Of a DNA stretch of 64,000 nt, positions 26,980 to 36,541 are shown piece after piece. This stretch comes from Dulcicalothrix desertica PCC 7102. GTDB lineage: Bacteria; Cyanobacteriota; Cyanobacteriia; Cyanobacteriales; Nostocaceae. The notes below the pieces were generated by a model that saw nothing but the letters and a program-made list of their open reading frames with translations, was not told where the DNA came from and made no database searches. How positions within the stretch are numbered: the stretch's first letter is position 1; the number at the start of each line of letters is the position of its first letter. The position numbers and the translations under genes were made by a program. Location: contig NZ_RSCL01000010.1 in assembly GCF_003991905.1 (NCBI RefSeq), positions 248,001 to 312,000 of the forward strand, given 5' to 3'.

Positions 26980-28407
26980 ATGCTGACTCGTACTCGTTCC
27001 CATTTACTAGCGTTGTTTGTCTCACTTTTAGGAGTGGGTATAGCTGTGATGTCTGGGTTTATGGCAGGTGCAAGTCCAATGCTTTTGGGACTGGGGTTTG
27101 CGACAGTACCAATTGTTGCGTTTTTCTTTATGCAGTTTGAAGTCGCTGCAATTGGATTATTAGTACTGCGAAGTGCGCTCGACCCATTTTCAGGAATGCA
27201 ACTTCCAGCAGCGTTTGCTATTGGTGTTAGTGCTTTGACTCTGCTGTATGTAGTAGTGCAGCTAATAACTAAAAAACAAGTAATTACTGAAAAGTTATGG
27301 TGGATATTTGCCACTTGGGTCGCTTTACAGTCTTTATGGCTAGTACTAATGTTTATAGGTGGCTTGGGGTCGGATGCTTCACAAATACAAACGAGTTTAC
27401 GTGAGTGGGTACGAATTTTTTCTTGGTTGATGGTTTATTTGCTAATGTTGCAGCTTAAAGACAAAGTTCATCCAGAAATCATTGTCTCAAGATTATTTTT
27501 AGCGTTAATTGCACCTAGTACTATTGCATTAATGCAAATTTTTGCACCATCGCTTTTGCCTCCAATGTTTGGTGGTGGTGGAGATGAATACGGCGCCATT
27601 GGTGCAAGTATATCGCGCGTGAATGGTACACTAGGACACCCCAATACATTCGCCACATTTTTACTGTTATTCATTGGGTTAACGTTATGGAAACTAGGTA
27701 AAGCAAAGCAGCGCTTATACTGGTTGTGCTTACTGGGACTATTAGCGTTTTTCTACGTTGCAACCAAAGCTTTGTTTGCTTTAGCTATGCTTGGTGTTTT
27801 TCTTTTGGTATTTATTGCTCCAAAGTTGAGTTTACCAAAAATTATTGGCGGCGCCTTACTATTTGCAATAGCCATCGCCTTATTTGCCAGCACAGAATTT
27901 GGACAACAGCGTCTTGCATCACTCACAAGTACACCTTTGTTTAACTCCAACATAGACATATCACGTGCAATTTTATTATCAGCAAGCGACGGAAATAGTT
28001 TTAACTGGCGCATAGCACAGTGGACATTTTTACTACAAGCTTGGGAACACCAGCCAATATTAGGATATGGACTGGCAACGTGTAAACAATTAACTGTTTT
28101 TGATGCATATGCACATAACGACTATATCCGTGCTTTAGCAGAAGGTGGAATAATCGGATTTGCTACATTTATATTATTATTCATGGCACTATTTACATAT
28201 TTATTACAAATCTTTCGTACAGCACAACCAAATAGTAAACAAAGAAACTTATGTTTAGTTCTACTTGCAATGCTATCTGCCATTATGGTGGGAATGTTAA
28301 CTGAAAATATTTGGAGCCATACCACATTATTTTTCTATTTATGGACATTAATATCCGTAGCAGGATGGCAATGGAACGAAAAGTTAGTAGAAAGTGCTGA
28401 GTGCTGA
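26980..28407 (+). CDS. O-antigen ligase / polymerase family membrane protein (Wzy/WaaL)
   Basis: 475 residues with about ten to twelve hydrophobic segments and a large extracytoplasmic loop (~residues 180-230 and 310-370), including the typical RVNGTLGHPNTFATFLLL and HNDYIRALAEGGIIGF motifs of the Wzy_C family. It either polymerises repeat units or attaches glycan to an acceptor. The upstream spacer is pyrimidine-rich and gives no ribosome site, so translation may depend on the preceding gene. The last codons (ESAEC) are made of a GTGCTGA repeat. Confidence 0.88.
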   Translation: MLTRTRSHLLALFVSLLGVGIAVMSGFMAGASPMLLGLGFATVPIVAFFFMQFEVAAIGLLVLRSALDPFSGMQLPAAFAIGVSALTLLYVVVQLITKKQVITEKLWWIFATWVALQSLWLVLMFIGGLGSDASQIQTSLREWVRIFSWLMVYLLMLQLKDKVHPEIIVSRLFLALIAPSTIALMQIFAPSLLPPMFGGGGDEYGAIGASISRVNGTLGHPNTFATFLLLFIGLTLWKLGKAKQRLYWLCLLGLLAFFYVATKALFALAMLGVFLLVFIAPKLSLPKIIGGALLFAIAIALFASTEFGQQRLASLTSTPLFNSNIDISRAILLSASDGNSFNWRIAQWTFLLQAWEHQPILGYGLATCKQLTVFDAYAHNDYIRALAEGGIIGFATFILLFMALFTYLLQIFRTAQPNSKQRNLCLVLLAMLSAIMVGMLTENIWSHTTLFFYLWTLISVAGWQWNEKLVESAEC

Positions 28408-28439
28408 GTTTTGAGAAAAAGAATTAGGAGTTAATTATC

Positions 28440-29453
28440 ATGAATATGCCAATACCAAAAGTATCAATAGTAATTCCAGCATATAACGCGATGAAATATC
28501 TACCAGACACTCTCCAAAGTGTCTGGCATCAGACTTTTACCGATTTTGAGGTCATTTTAGTCGATGATGGAAGCTCAGATGATATAAAACAATGGGCTTC
28601 TCAAATCACAGATTCACGGTTTAAGTTTATTTTACAACCAAACCAAGGTGCATCTGTTGCACGCAATACAGGCATTTTAGTTTCTCAAAGTGAGTATATC
28701 GCCCTTTTAGACGCTGATGATTTATGGGCGCCAACTAAATTAGAAGCACACGTTTTTCAATTAGACAATAATCCGAACGTTGCGTTGAGTTATAGTTGGA
28801 CGGCAATGATGAATTCTCAAGGCCAACCAACAGGTAGATTACTAAAACCAACCGCTGATGGTAATGTATATTCAAAACTACTAGTTAAAAATATCATTGA
28901 CTGTCCCTCAGTTGTAGTTAGACGCAGTTGTTTTAATAAAGTTGGTTTGTTTAATACAAAAATTCGATATAACGAGGACTGGGAAATGTGGATTAGAATA
29001 GCCGCAGTTTATGAGTTTTCGGTCATCAAAGAACCATTAGTCTACTACCGACAGCACCCTAATAATGTTTCTAAAAACTGGCGCCAGATGCAGCTAGGTT
29101 TTAATGAAGTCATCAAAAATGCTTTCAAGTTAGCACCAAGGGAACTTCAGCATTTGAAAAAGCCAAGTTATGGGCATGCTAATTTAGTACTAGCTTGGAA
29201 AGCATTGCAAAGCAAAGACAAAGATTTTCAACTTGCAGCAAATTTTCGCGCTTCTGCTTTACGTTACGATCCCAAACAAATTTTATCGCCAGAGTTTTGG
29301 CGCCTGAGTGTCGCCATAGCATTAATGCGTTACTTGGGTATAGGAGGTTATAACCGTTTTTTAGAATTTGCTTACGCACTCAGAAAACGTCTTTCTAACC
29401 AAACATCTACACCCACAACACAAAACTGGAAACCAAACGAAATATTTTTCTAA
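28440..29453 (+). CDS. Family 2 glycosyltransferase, paralogue A
   Basis: 337 residues. GT2 core: VSIVIPAYNAMKYLPDTLQS, VDDGSSDD, NQGASVARNTG and the DxD motif LLDADDLW; a catalytic NEDWEMWIR. Very similar in length and order to the gene at 30678, so the two arose by duplication. The ribosome site AGGAG nine bases before the ATG is part of a TTAGGAG heptamer. Cytoplasmic face enzyme adding a sugar to the repeat unit. Confidence 0.9.
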   Translation: MNMPIPKVSIVIPAYNAMKYLPDTLQSVWHQTFTDFEVILVDDGSSDDIKQWASQITDSRFKFILQPNQGASVARNTGILVSQSEYIALLDADDLWAPTKLEAHVFQLDNNPNVALSYSWTAMMNSQGQPTGRLLKPTADGNVYSKLLVKNIIDCPSVVVRRSCFNKVGLFNTKIRYNEDWEMWIRIAAVYEFSVIKEPLVYYRQHPNNVSKNWRQMQLGFNEVIKNAFKLAPRELQHLKKPSYGHANLVLAWKALQSKDKDFQLAANFRASALRYDPKQILSPEFWRLSVAIALMRYLGIGGYNRFLEFAYALRKRLSNQTSTPTTQNWKPNEIFF

Positions 29454-29466
29454 CCCCTTATCGACC

Positions 29467-30675
29467 ATGAAAGTATCTATAGTAGTCGGTGGAAGATGGC
29501 ACGCAATAGAACTCGCACGCGAGTTACATAAAAACGGTTACTTACACCGACTTATAACCAACTACCCTAAATTCAAAACACGCAGTTGGGGTGTACCTGA
29601 TGATAAAGTCGTTAGCTTACCCCTAACATTACTATTAAATAAAGCCATTGAAAAAGTTGGTGGCGCCAAATTAGTTCGTAAATCATTACCTACTATATAT
29701 CAAATGTTCGCCTCCGCAGCTGTTCGTCATCTGGAAGGCAGTACATTAGTTCATGGTTGGTCGAGTTGCTCACTTCCAGCAATTGAGTGGGCAAAGCGAA
29801 ATAATGTACCATTTCTTTTAGAGCGAAGTTCAGCGCATATCAGTTACCAAGCAAAATTATTAGAAGCAGAATATCAAAAATTTGGGCTATCCTGTACAGA
29901 AATTCATCCGCAAATAGTTAAGACAGAATTAGCTGAATATGAATTAGCAAATCAAGTAGCAGTTCCAAGCTACTTTGCTGAACGTAGTTTTATCGAAGAA
30001 GGATTTCAAAAAGACCGTTTAGTTCATAACCGTTTTGGTACAAATTTAAAAACCTTCTCACCTGGAGTTAAGCAAGATGATGTATTTCGTGTTGTTTACG
30101 CTGGTTCTCTTAGCGTTCGCAAAGGAATACATTATCTTGTCGAAGGTTTTTGCAGTGCAAATATTCCCAACAGTGAACTTTGCTTAATTGGAGGTGCTAC
30201 ACCAGAAACAGCACAACTAATTGCATCTGGAGACTCACGGGTTAAGTGTATTGGTCACATTCCCGAACCAAAGTTAGCTGAATACTACCATCAGAGCAGT
30301 GTTTTTGTATTACCTAGTATTGAAGATGGATTTGCATATGTCATCTTACAAGCAATTGCCTGTGGTGTACCGTTAATTTGCACTACAAATAGTGGTGGTG
30401 AAGACGTATTGCGTATTAATAATGCATCACCAGTTAAGTTGGAAAATAGTATAGACGAGTATCCAGGAGGTTATATTATTCCTCCAGCGAATAGTGAAGT
30501 TATCGCTTCACTGTTAACAAAACTTGCAAATAACCCAGAGTTACTAGCTCAAAAACAGCAAAATGCGCTTGCATTTAAATCTGAAGACTTGAGTTGGGAA
30601 CAATATGCACTACGGGCAGTGGAAGCATATAAAAAGTTAGGAGTGAGGAGTGAAGAGTTAGGAGTTAGGAGTTAA
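29467..30675 (+). CDS. Family 4 glycosyltransferase
   Basis: 402 residues from ATG 29467; an in-frame start 99 bases upstream lies within the preceding gene and is rejected. MKVSIVVGGRWHAIELAREL start, RVVYAGSLSVRKGIHYLVEG and EX7E region (PSIEDGFAYVILQAIACGVP) mark a GT4. The last dozen residues (LGVRSEELGVRS) are translated from TTAGGAG-type heptamer repeats that run into the stop codon and on into the next gene's ribosome site. Confidence 0.88.
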   Translation: MKVSIVVGGRWHAIELARELHKNGYLHRLITNYPKFKTRSWGVPDDKVVSLPLTLLLNKAIEKVGGAKLVRKSLPTIYQMFASAAVRHLEGSTLVHGWSSCSLPAIEWAKRNNVPFLLERSSAHISYQAKLLEAEYQKFGLSCTEIHPQIVKTELAEYELANQVAVPSYFAERSFIEEGFQKDRLVHNRFGTNLKTFSPGVKQDDVFRVVYAGSLSVRKGIHYLVEGFCSANIPNSELCLIGGATPETAQLIASGDSRVKCIGHIPEPKLAEYYHQSSVFVLPSIEDGFAYVILQAIACGVPLICTTNSGGEDVLRINNASPVKLENSIDEYPGGYIIPPANSEVIASLLTKLANNPELLAQKQQNALAFKSEDLSWEQYALRAVEAYKKLGVRSEELGVRS

Positions 30676-30677
30676 GT
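30637..30677. repeat. Heptamer repeats forming a C-terminus and a ribosome site
   Basis: Consecutive TTAGGAG-like units code for the end of the upstream glycosyltransferase and, at 30667-30671, provide AGGAG six bases before the ATG of the next gene. Confidence 0.8.
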
Positions 30678-31691
30678 ATGGTAAAAGTTTCTGTTATTAT
30701 CCCAGCTTACAATGCAATGAGGTACCTGCCACAAACTTTAGATAGTGTGTTGCAGCAAACTTTCATCGATTATGAAGTCATAATTGTTAATGATGGTAGT
30801 TCTGATTCTATTATTGAATGGGCGCCGCAATCAAAGGATTCACGAATTCGATTAATTACGCAATCAAATCAAGGTGTATCAGCAGCACGAAATACAGGTA
30901 TTGTCAATAGTCAAGGTGAGTATATTGCATTTTTAGATGCTGATGACTTATGGGTGCCGGAATATTTAGAGAAACAAGTAAAACATTTAGATAAATATGT
31001 AAATGTAGGTGTAGTTTACACTTGGACAAAATTAATAGATGAATTAGGAAATTCGATAAATCGTATTTTTGCATCTCATGCATCGGGAATGATATGGAAG
31101 GAATTACTACTTAAGAATGTTATATCAACTGGTAGTTCCGCAATGGTGCGGCGCCAATGTATAGAAAATGTAGGTGCTTTTGATACACAACTTGCCCATG
31201 CTGAAGATTTAGACTTTTGGCTACGAATAGCTAAAAAGTATGAGTTTGGTGTTATAAAAGAACCTTTAATCTACTATCGACAGCATCCATATAACGTTAC
31301 TAAAAACCGTACAAAAATGATGCATGGACTACAAACAGTTTATGAAAGAGCATTTGCAACGGCGCCGTTAGATATGCTGTATTTAAGAAATCAAGCTTAC
31401 GCAAGTTTATTTATCGGGTTTGCGTGGTTGGCAATTGATGATCAAGATATAAAAACAGTAATTAAATATCATAAACAAGCGTTTTTACATTATCCCTTTG
31501 TTTACTTCAAGGAAAGTTATTTGAGACTAAATTTAGCTATTTTTATGATGCGTTTATTTGGGAATGAAGGTTATAACGGAGTGCGAAATTTAACACGCGA
31601 TTTTAAATGCATAATATTAAATTTTACAAAACACATCGAGAAACCGGATGCTCTCTTACGAGTTTTGTTCAAAAGTTTTAATGTCTCATAA
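30678..31691 (+). CDS. Family 2 glycosyltransferase, paralogue B
   Basis: 337 residues, same length and motif order as the gene at 28440 (VSVIIPAYNAMRYLPQTLDS, VNDGSSDS, NQGVSAARNTG, FLDADDLW, AEDLDFWLR). Start set by the AGGAG within heptamer repeats six bases upstream. Only two bases separate it from the stop of the previous gene, so translation is probably coupled. Adds a sugar to the repeat unit; donor unknown. Confidence 0.9.
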   Translation: MVKVSVIIPAYNAMRYLPQTLDSVLQQTFIDYEVIIVNDGSSDSIIEWAPQSKDSRIRLITQSNQGVSAARNTGIVNSQGEYIAFLDADDLWVPEYLEKQVKHLDKYVNVGVVYTWTKLIDELGNSINRIFASHASGMIWKELLLKNVISTGSSAMVRRQCIENVGAFDTQLAHAEDLDFWLRIAKKYEFGVIKEPLIYYRQHPYNVTKNRTKMMHGLQTVYERAFATAPLDMLYLRNQAYASLFIGFAWLAIDDQDIKTVIKYHKQAFLHYPFVYFKESYLRLNLAIFMMRLFGNEGYNGVRNLTRDFKCIILNFTKHIEKPDALLRVLFKSFNVS

Positions 31692-31726
31692 AGAAGCCCG
31701 GTTTTTTATAAAAGGGAAGTCTTTTT

Positions 31727-33001
31727 ATGTATATATTTGTTTTGGAAGAAAAACCAACTTCACAGCGGGGTGGACAAGAGTTAGTATTATTCGATATTTG
31801 TCGCGGTTTAGCTCAACGAGGGCATAAAATTGTACTGCTTTATTCGGATGAAGAAAATTTGTTGGAACAATATCAAAAGTTTTGTATTCAAACTATAAAA
31901 GTAAAACAGTTTCGAGTTTATCGTCCTTCACACATTATTAAATTCTTGACTAGTATTTTGCAAATCAAGCATCAAATTACTAGTACAGCGCCAGAATATA
32001 CGTCAGAAAGCAGTATTGTTCTGAGTAACCAGTATCAAGATACCTTTATAGGTCGCATTCTCGCGTTTGCTCTGAATATTCCGCTTGTTTGCTATCTTCA
32101 TCTGCCACCACCGCAATTAGCCACATGGCGCCAAAAACTAAAATTAGATTTTAAAGAATTAAAGCACCGTATTGCAATGCTTAATTTGAGTACTCAAATT
32201 AAAATTGGACTTCAAGGAGTTAAGCAATATATAGCTGTTTCAAAACAAACCAAAGCCGATTGGATACAAAAAGGCTATCAAGGAGATATAATTAACGTAG
32301 TTCATAATGGCATCAATTTAGATAAATATAAACCAACTACCAACTTTCAACAACGAAAACAATGGAATATTCCTGATGATTGCCGTGTAATTTCTTATGT
32401 CGGTAGACTCGACAAGGAAAAGGGATTAGAGATTTTATTAAATGCCTTTGCCTTATTACATAACCTTACCAAAACCAATAATAATGTCAATCAAATTAAA
32501 CTTTTGATTGCGGGTAAACCTGTACTGTTAGGAGAGGAATATCAAACAAGCTTAGAACAATTAAGTATTAATTTAGGAATTCAAGATTACGTCAGCTTTC
32601 TTGGTTATGTAAGTGATACAACAAGTCTATATCAACTCAGTGATGTAACAGTTTTGCCGAGTCGATGGTCGGAACCATTCCCACGTTCGATTATAGAATC
32701 AATGGCATGTGGTACACCTGTAGTTGCAAGCCGTACCGGAGGGATACCCGAAAGTTTGACGGAAGAATTTCAGCGAGGACTTTTTGAACCAGGGAATGAA
32801 ACCGACTTAGCAAATACTCTGAATAAAATTATTAATTGGAGACAAGAAGACCCACAACTAGGCGCCCGTTGTCGTAACCACGCGGTTTCCAAATTTAGTA
32901 TTAACAGAATGATAAACGACATCGAGAAAAGTTTAGAGCAATTCAACCCTATCGTACTAATTTATGAAAACCAAGGAACAAGCCAAAGAACTTATAATTG
33001 A
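31727..33001 (+). CDS. Family 4 glycosyltransferase
   Basis: 424 residues: MYIFVLEEKPTSQRGGQELV (acceptor loop GG), SYVGRLDKEKGLEILLNAF and the donor-site EX7E in PSRWSEPFPRSIIESMACGTPVV. GT4 fold. Its 3' end overlaps the start of the Wzm-type permease by 38 bases, so the two are translationally coupled; this ties glycan synthesis to ABC export. Confidence 0.88.
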   Translation: MYIFVLEEKPTSQRGGQELVLFDICRGLAQRGHKIVLLYSDEENLLEQYQKFCIQTIKVKQFRVYRPSHIIKFLTSILQIKHQITSTAPEYTSESSIVLSNQYQDTFIGRILAFALNIPLVCYLHLPPPQLATWRQKLKLDFKELKHRIAMLNLSTQIKIGLQGVKQYIAVSKQTKADWIQKGYQGDIINVVHNGINLDKYKPTTNFQQRKQWNIPDDCRVISYVGRLDKEKGLEILLNAFALLHNLTKTNNNVNQIKLLIAGKPVLLGEEYQTSLEQLSINLGIQDYVSFLGYVSDTTSLYQLSDVTVLPSRWSEPFPRSIIESMACGTPVVASRTGGIPESLTEEFQRGLFEPGNETDLANTLNKIINWRQEDPQLGARCRNHAVSKFSINRMINDIEKSLEQFNPIVLIYENQGTSQRTYN

Positions 33002-33803
33002 AGCGGGTCGAACCGAAGGTCAATATTGGCGAGACTTATGGAAGTATAGAGAATTATTCTATTTTTTAGCATGGCGTGATATTTTAGTTCGCTATAAGCA
33101 AACTATTATTGGTATGGCATGGGCATTAGTGCGTCCATTCTTAACAATGATAGTGTTTACATTTGTATTTAGTAACATCGCAAAACTTCCTAGCGAAGGA
33201 ACGACACCATATCCCATCATGGTTTTTGCGGGGTTACTACCGTGGCAGTTTTTTTCTGGCGCCTTAAGTGAATGTAGTAATAGTTTGATTAATAATGCCA
33301 ACTTGCTTTCTAAAGTTTACTTTCCTAGATTAATAGTTCCTACAAGTGCAGTTATTGTTAGCTTTGTAGATTTTATGATATCGGGAATCATTCTACTTGG
33401 GTTAATGGCATATTACAACTTTATTCCCGACTGGCGAATTCTGACACTACCATTATTTATAGCTATTGCGTTTGCAGCAAGTATGGGCGCCGGCTTATGG
33501 TTAGCAGCGTTAAATGTAGAGTATAGAGATTTTCGGATTATTGTTCCGTTCATAGTACAGTTTGGTTTATATGTGTCTCCAGTTGGGTTTAGCAGTCAAG
33601 TTATTGATGAAAAATGGCGCCTGTTATATTCACTCAACCCAATGCTAGGTGTAATTGACGGGTTTCGTTGGGCAATATTAGGAGGGGAATCTAATATATA
33701 TTTACCAGGATTCGCTTTGTCAACTGCGCTAGTAATATTGTTGCTTGCAAGTGGCGTTTGGTACTTTCGCCGTATGGAACGTACTTTTGCTGACGTTATT
33801 TAA
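32964..33803 (+). CDS. Polysaccharide ABC exporter permease (Wzm type)
   Basis: 279 residues, ABC-2 membrane protein with about six hydrophobic segments. Typical start: ELFYFLAWRDILVRYKQTIIGMAWALVRPF, then the Gly-Ala-rich helices and FIVQFGLYVSPVGFSS, RLLYSLNPMLGVIDGFRW. It exports an undecaprenyl-linked polysaccharide or O-antigen through the inner membrane together with the ATPase encoded 16 bases downstream. ATG 32964 is inside the preceding gene; the alignment with family N-termini supports this start. Confidence 0.92.
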   Translation: MKTKEQAKELIIEAGRTEGQYWRDLWKYRELFYFLAWRDILVRYKQTIIGMAWALVRPFLTMIVFTFVFSNIAKLPSEGTTPYPIMVFAGLLPWQFFSGALSECSNSLINNANLLSKVYFPRLIVPTSAVIVSFVDFMISGIILLGLMAYYNFIPDWRILTLPLFIAIAFAASMGAGLWLAALNVEYRDFRIIVPFIVQFGLYVSPVGFSSQVIDEKWRLLYSLNPMLGVIDGFRWAILGGESNIYLPGFALSTALVILLLASGVWYFRRMERTFADVI

Positions 33804-33819
33804 TTTTATTTAAAAACCT

Positions 33820-35073
33820 ATGTCTAAACCTGTAATCAAAGTTGAAAATTTAAGTAAGAAATACGTTATTCAACATCAACAAGATAGCTATAAAACATTT
33901 CGCGGTGCCATTACAGATGCGGCAAAGTCGATAGTTCGTGCAGTCACCCCACGTAGCAGAAACTCAATAAGTTTAGACCGTGAAGAATATTGGGCACTAA
34001 ATGACGTATCGTTTCAAATTCAACAAGGTGATAGAGTCGGCATTATTGGACGTAATGGGGCAGGAAAATCTACACTGCTTAAAATTTTGAGTCGAATTAC
34101 AGAACCAACAACTGGCAAAATTCGTATTTCTGGAAGAGTCGCTAGCTTATTAGAAGTGGGAACCGGGTTTCACCCCGAATTAACAGGTCGAGAAAATATT
34201 TTCCTAAATGGCGCCATTTTAGGAATGAGTAAATCAGAAATTAAACGAAAATTCGATGAAATAGTTGATTTTGCCGAAATCGATAAGTTTCTCGATACCC
34301 CTGTTAAACGTTATTCATCTGGTATGTATGTTCGCCTAGCATTTGCCGTAGCAGCACATTTAGAACCAGAGATATTGATTGTAGATGAAGTATTGGCAGT
34401 TGGAGATGCTCAATTTCAGAAAAAATGTTTAGGTAAAATGGGGGAAGTTGGCAAAGAAGGAAGAACGGTTATATTTGTTAGCCATAATATGCAAGCTGTT
34501 AGACGTTTGTGTACGCAAGCTATCTATTTAGAACGAGGTGTAACTTTACCAGTAAACGATGTTGAAGATGCAATTTCACGTTATTCATCTCAAGCATCAA
34601 TGTCCGCATTTGATGTAGACCTTGACTTAATGCGACGTAACAGCGGATTTGGTGATAAAGCACGCTTATTGCGTTTGAATTTGGCGACGAATACTACCTT
34701 TAGTTATGGAGAACCGCTAGATTTAATATTTACCGTCCAATGTTTTCAACATATATCAGATTTAGCAATAGGTATTGGTTTTGAAACGCTCGATGGAAAC
34801 CGTGTCATGACATTAGACTCTGACCACGAACAACCAGCGTTAGAAATGCCAGCAGGTGTTCACGAAATACATTTTCATCTACCGCGAAATCCACTTCATC
34901 CTAATATATATTCAGTTTCACCAGCAGTACTGTCAAATGCTTGCTTACTTGATTATATTCCTGGTGATATTACTTGGGAAGTTGGTTCAGGACCGCGAGA
35001 TACTGTAGGAGATAGAGGATATGGTGGTTGTCGCTTGCCAATTAAAGTCTTAGTTTCTAGTCATGCTCGCTAA
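33820..35073 (+). CDS. Polysaccharide ABC exporter ATPase with Wzt C-terminal domain
   Basis: 417 residues. ATPase part: Walker A IGRNGAGKSTLLK, signature YSSGMYVRLAFAVAA, Walker B ILIVDEVLAVGDAQFQ, H-loop FVSHNMQ. The extra ~150-residue C-terminal domain (from ~ residue 265) is beta-rich, as in Wzt proteins that bind the capped end of the glycan before export (GTGFHPELTGRENIF is the typical O-antigen transporter loop). It couples export to a specific terminal modification; no obvious capping methyltransferase lies nearby. Confidence 0.92.
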   Translation: MSKPVIKVENLSKKYVIQHQQDSYKTFRGAITDAAKSIVRAVTPRSRNSISLDREEYWALNDVSFQIQQGDRVGIIGRNGAGKSTLLKILSRITEPTTGKIRISGRVASLLEVGTGFHPELTGRENIFLNGAILGMSKSEIKRKFDEIVDFAEIDKFLDTPVKRYSSGMYVRLAFAVAAHLEPEILIVDEVLAVGDAQFQKKCLGKMGEVGKEGRTVIFVSHNMQAVRRLCTQAIYLERGVTLPVNDVEDAISRYSSQASMSAFDVDLDLMRRNSGFGDKARLLRLNLATNTTFSYGEPLDLIFTVQCFQHISDLAIGIGFETLDGNRVMTLDSDHEQPALEMPAGVHEIHFHLPRNPLHPNIYSVSPAVLSNACLLDYIPGDITWEVGSGPRDTVGDRGYGGCRLPIKVLVSSHAR

Positions 35074-35116
35074 TATATTATGTATAAACTATTTGAAGTA
35101 AATCAAATTATTTAAT

Positions 35117-36466
35117 ATGAAAGTAAACAGTATAGTAAACACTACAAAACAGGATAAAATCAAAATACAAATAGTTAGTCGTACTATTTTATTAGCTAAC
35201 TCCTTTGGCAACGCGGCATATATCTTAGACTTTTTAAGATATTTACAGCAAACTGGTATTGATACAGAATTTATACTCCTTGATGAATCACCAAACGGTC
35301 GGAATCTATGGTATCTTATCCCTGAAAGTCTTAGAACTGTAACTAAAGTTGTAGCGATTGACCATTTTACAGTTGGTTCCTATCTTGTATCTAGTTCTAT
35401 ATCTAACTGGATAATCGAATCACTTAGGTTTATGTATAATTTATTGCTACCCAACAGAATAAAAAATATTTATCGTCGAAACCGAGACAAAAAAGAATTA
35501 CCTCCTAGATATATATTACCTCTCAAACTTTGGGATAGATTGCTGGCGCCTAAAGAAATTGAATTCGTAAATTCACAGGTAGTTCGCTATCAACCTGATG
35601 TTGTAATTGCTAACTATGCTCATTTAAGCGATATATTCGATGCTCTTAAAGAAAAGACGAATATATTAAAAGTTATACTTACCCATGATGTCCGTCATCA
35701 GCGTACAGCTCAATTCCAAAAATTAGGACTCGATAGCTTTGAAGTTGAATGGAACCGAGAAAAAGAACGTCATGCATTAAAAAAAGCACAGGTTCTTTTA
35801 GCTATTCAACAAGAAGATTGTAAGATTTTTCAAAATATGGTGCCGGAATCTAAAGTTATTTGTATGCCACTTGCAGCTACATGTAAGTCGCATCAGTTTC
35901 CACAAGTGCCAGGTCGCTGTTTATTTGTTGGTAGCAATGCCAACCACAACTACTATGGATTAAAATGGTTTTTAGAGAATGTATGGGACAAAATTATCCA
36001 GCTAAATCCTAATAGTAGTCTTCATATTTGCGGTAATATATGTGATTTAATTAAAGAAACTTACCCCAACGTTCATATATTAGGTGTAGTTAAAGATTTA
36101 AAACCAGAATACAGCGCTGCTGAAGTTTGTTTAGTACCTTTACTCGCAGGTAGCGGACTGAAAATTAAGCTTGTAGAAGCAATGTCTTACGGTCGTGCTT
36201 GTGTTTCAACTAGTGTTGGTATTCAAGGACTACCTGAAATTTCAGGTCATACCACACTTGTAGCAGATACCGCTGAGGACTTTGCTAATTCTGTACATAC
36301 ATTATTTACTGATAGTCAAAAGCGAAAATTAATGGAGCAACAAGCATATAGGTACATTGAAGAAAATCTTTCGCCACAATCAGTATATCAACCATTTGTT
36401 GATTATATTTACCAACATGTGCAGCACCAACAAACCAATACCTTAGATACTATGGTTGCTGTATAA
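35117..36466 (+). CDS. Glycosyltransferase, GT4/GT1-like
   Basis: 449 residues. C-terminal domain has CLFVGSNANHNYYGLKWFLE, SLHICGN and AAEVCLVPLLAGSGLKIKLVEAMSYGRACVSTSVGIQGL, the donor-binding pattern of GT-B enzymes in the 'glycosyl transferases group 1' set. N-terminal half is less conserved and lacks membrane helices. Part of the same transcription direction, between the exporter and the galactofuranose module. Donor unknown. Confidence 0.8.
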   Translation: MKVNSIVNTTKQDKIKIQIVSRTILLANSFGNAAYILDFLRYLQQTGIDTEFILLDESPNGRNLWYLIPESLRTVTKVVAIDHFTVGSYLVSSSISNWIIESLRFMYNLLLPNRIKNIYRRNRDKKELPPRYILPLKLWDRLLAPKEIEFVNSQVVRYQPDVVIANYAHLSDIFDALKEKTNILKVILTHDVRHQRTAQFQKLGLDSFEVEWNREKERHALKKAQVLLAIQQEDCKIFQNMVPESKVICMPLAATCKSHQFPQVPGRCLFVGSNANHNYYGLKWFLENVWDKIIQLNPNSSLHICGNICDLIKETYPNVHILGVVKDLKPEYSAAEVCLVPLLAGSGLKIKLVEAMSYGRACVSTSVGIQGLPEISGHTTLVADTAEDFANSVHTLFTDSQKRKLMEQQAYRYIEENLSPQSVYQPFVDYIYQHVQHQQTNTLDTMVAV

Positions 36467-36541
36467 ACTAGAAATGTTATAAATCACACTACTCAAATAG
36501 ATTCATTCATTAAAATTCAAATCAAAGTAGGAGATAAGTAT

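Noticed and set aside
29368-29466. Earlier in-frame start for the glycosyltransferase at 29467
   Set aside because: It lies in the preceding gene and adds residues unlike a GT4 start; MKVSIVVGGRWHA at 29467 fits the family.
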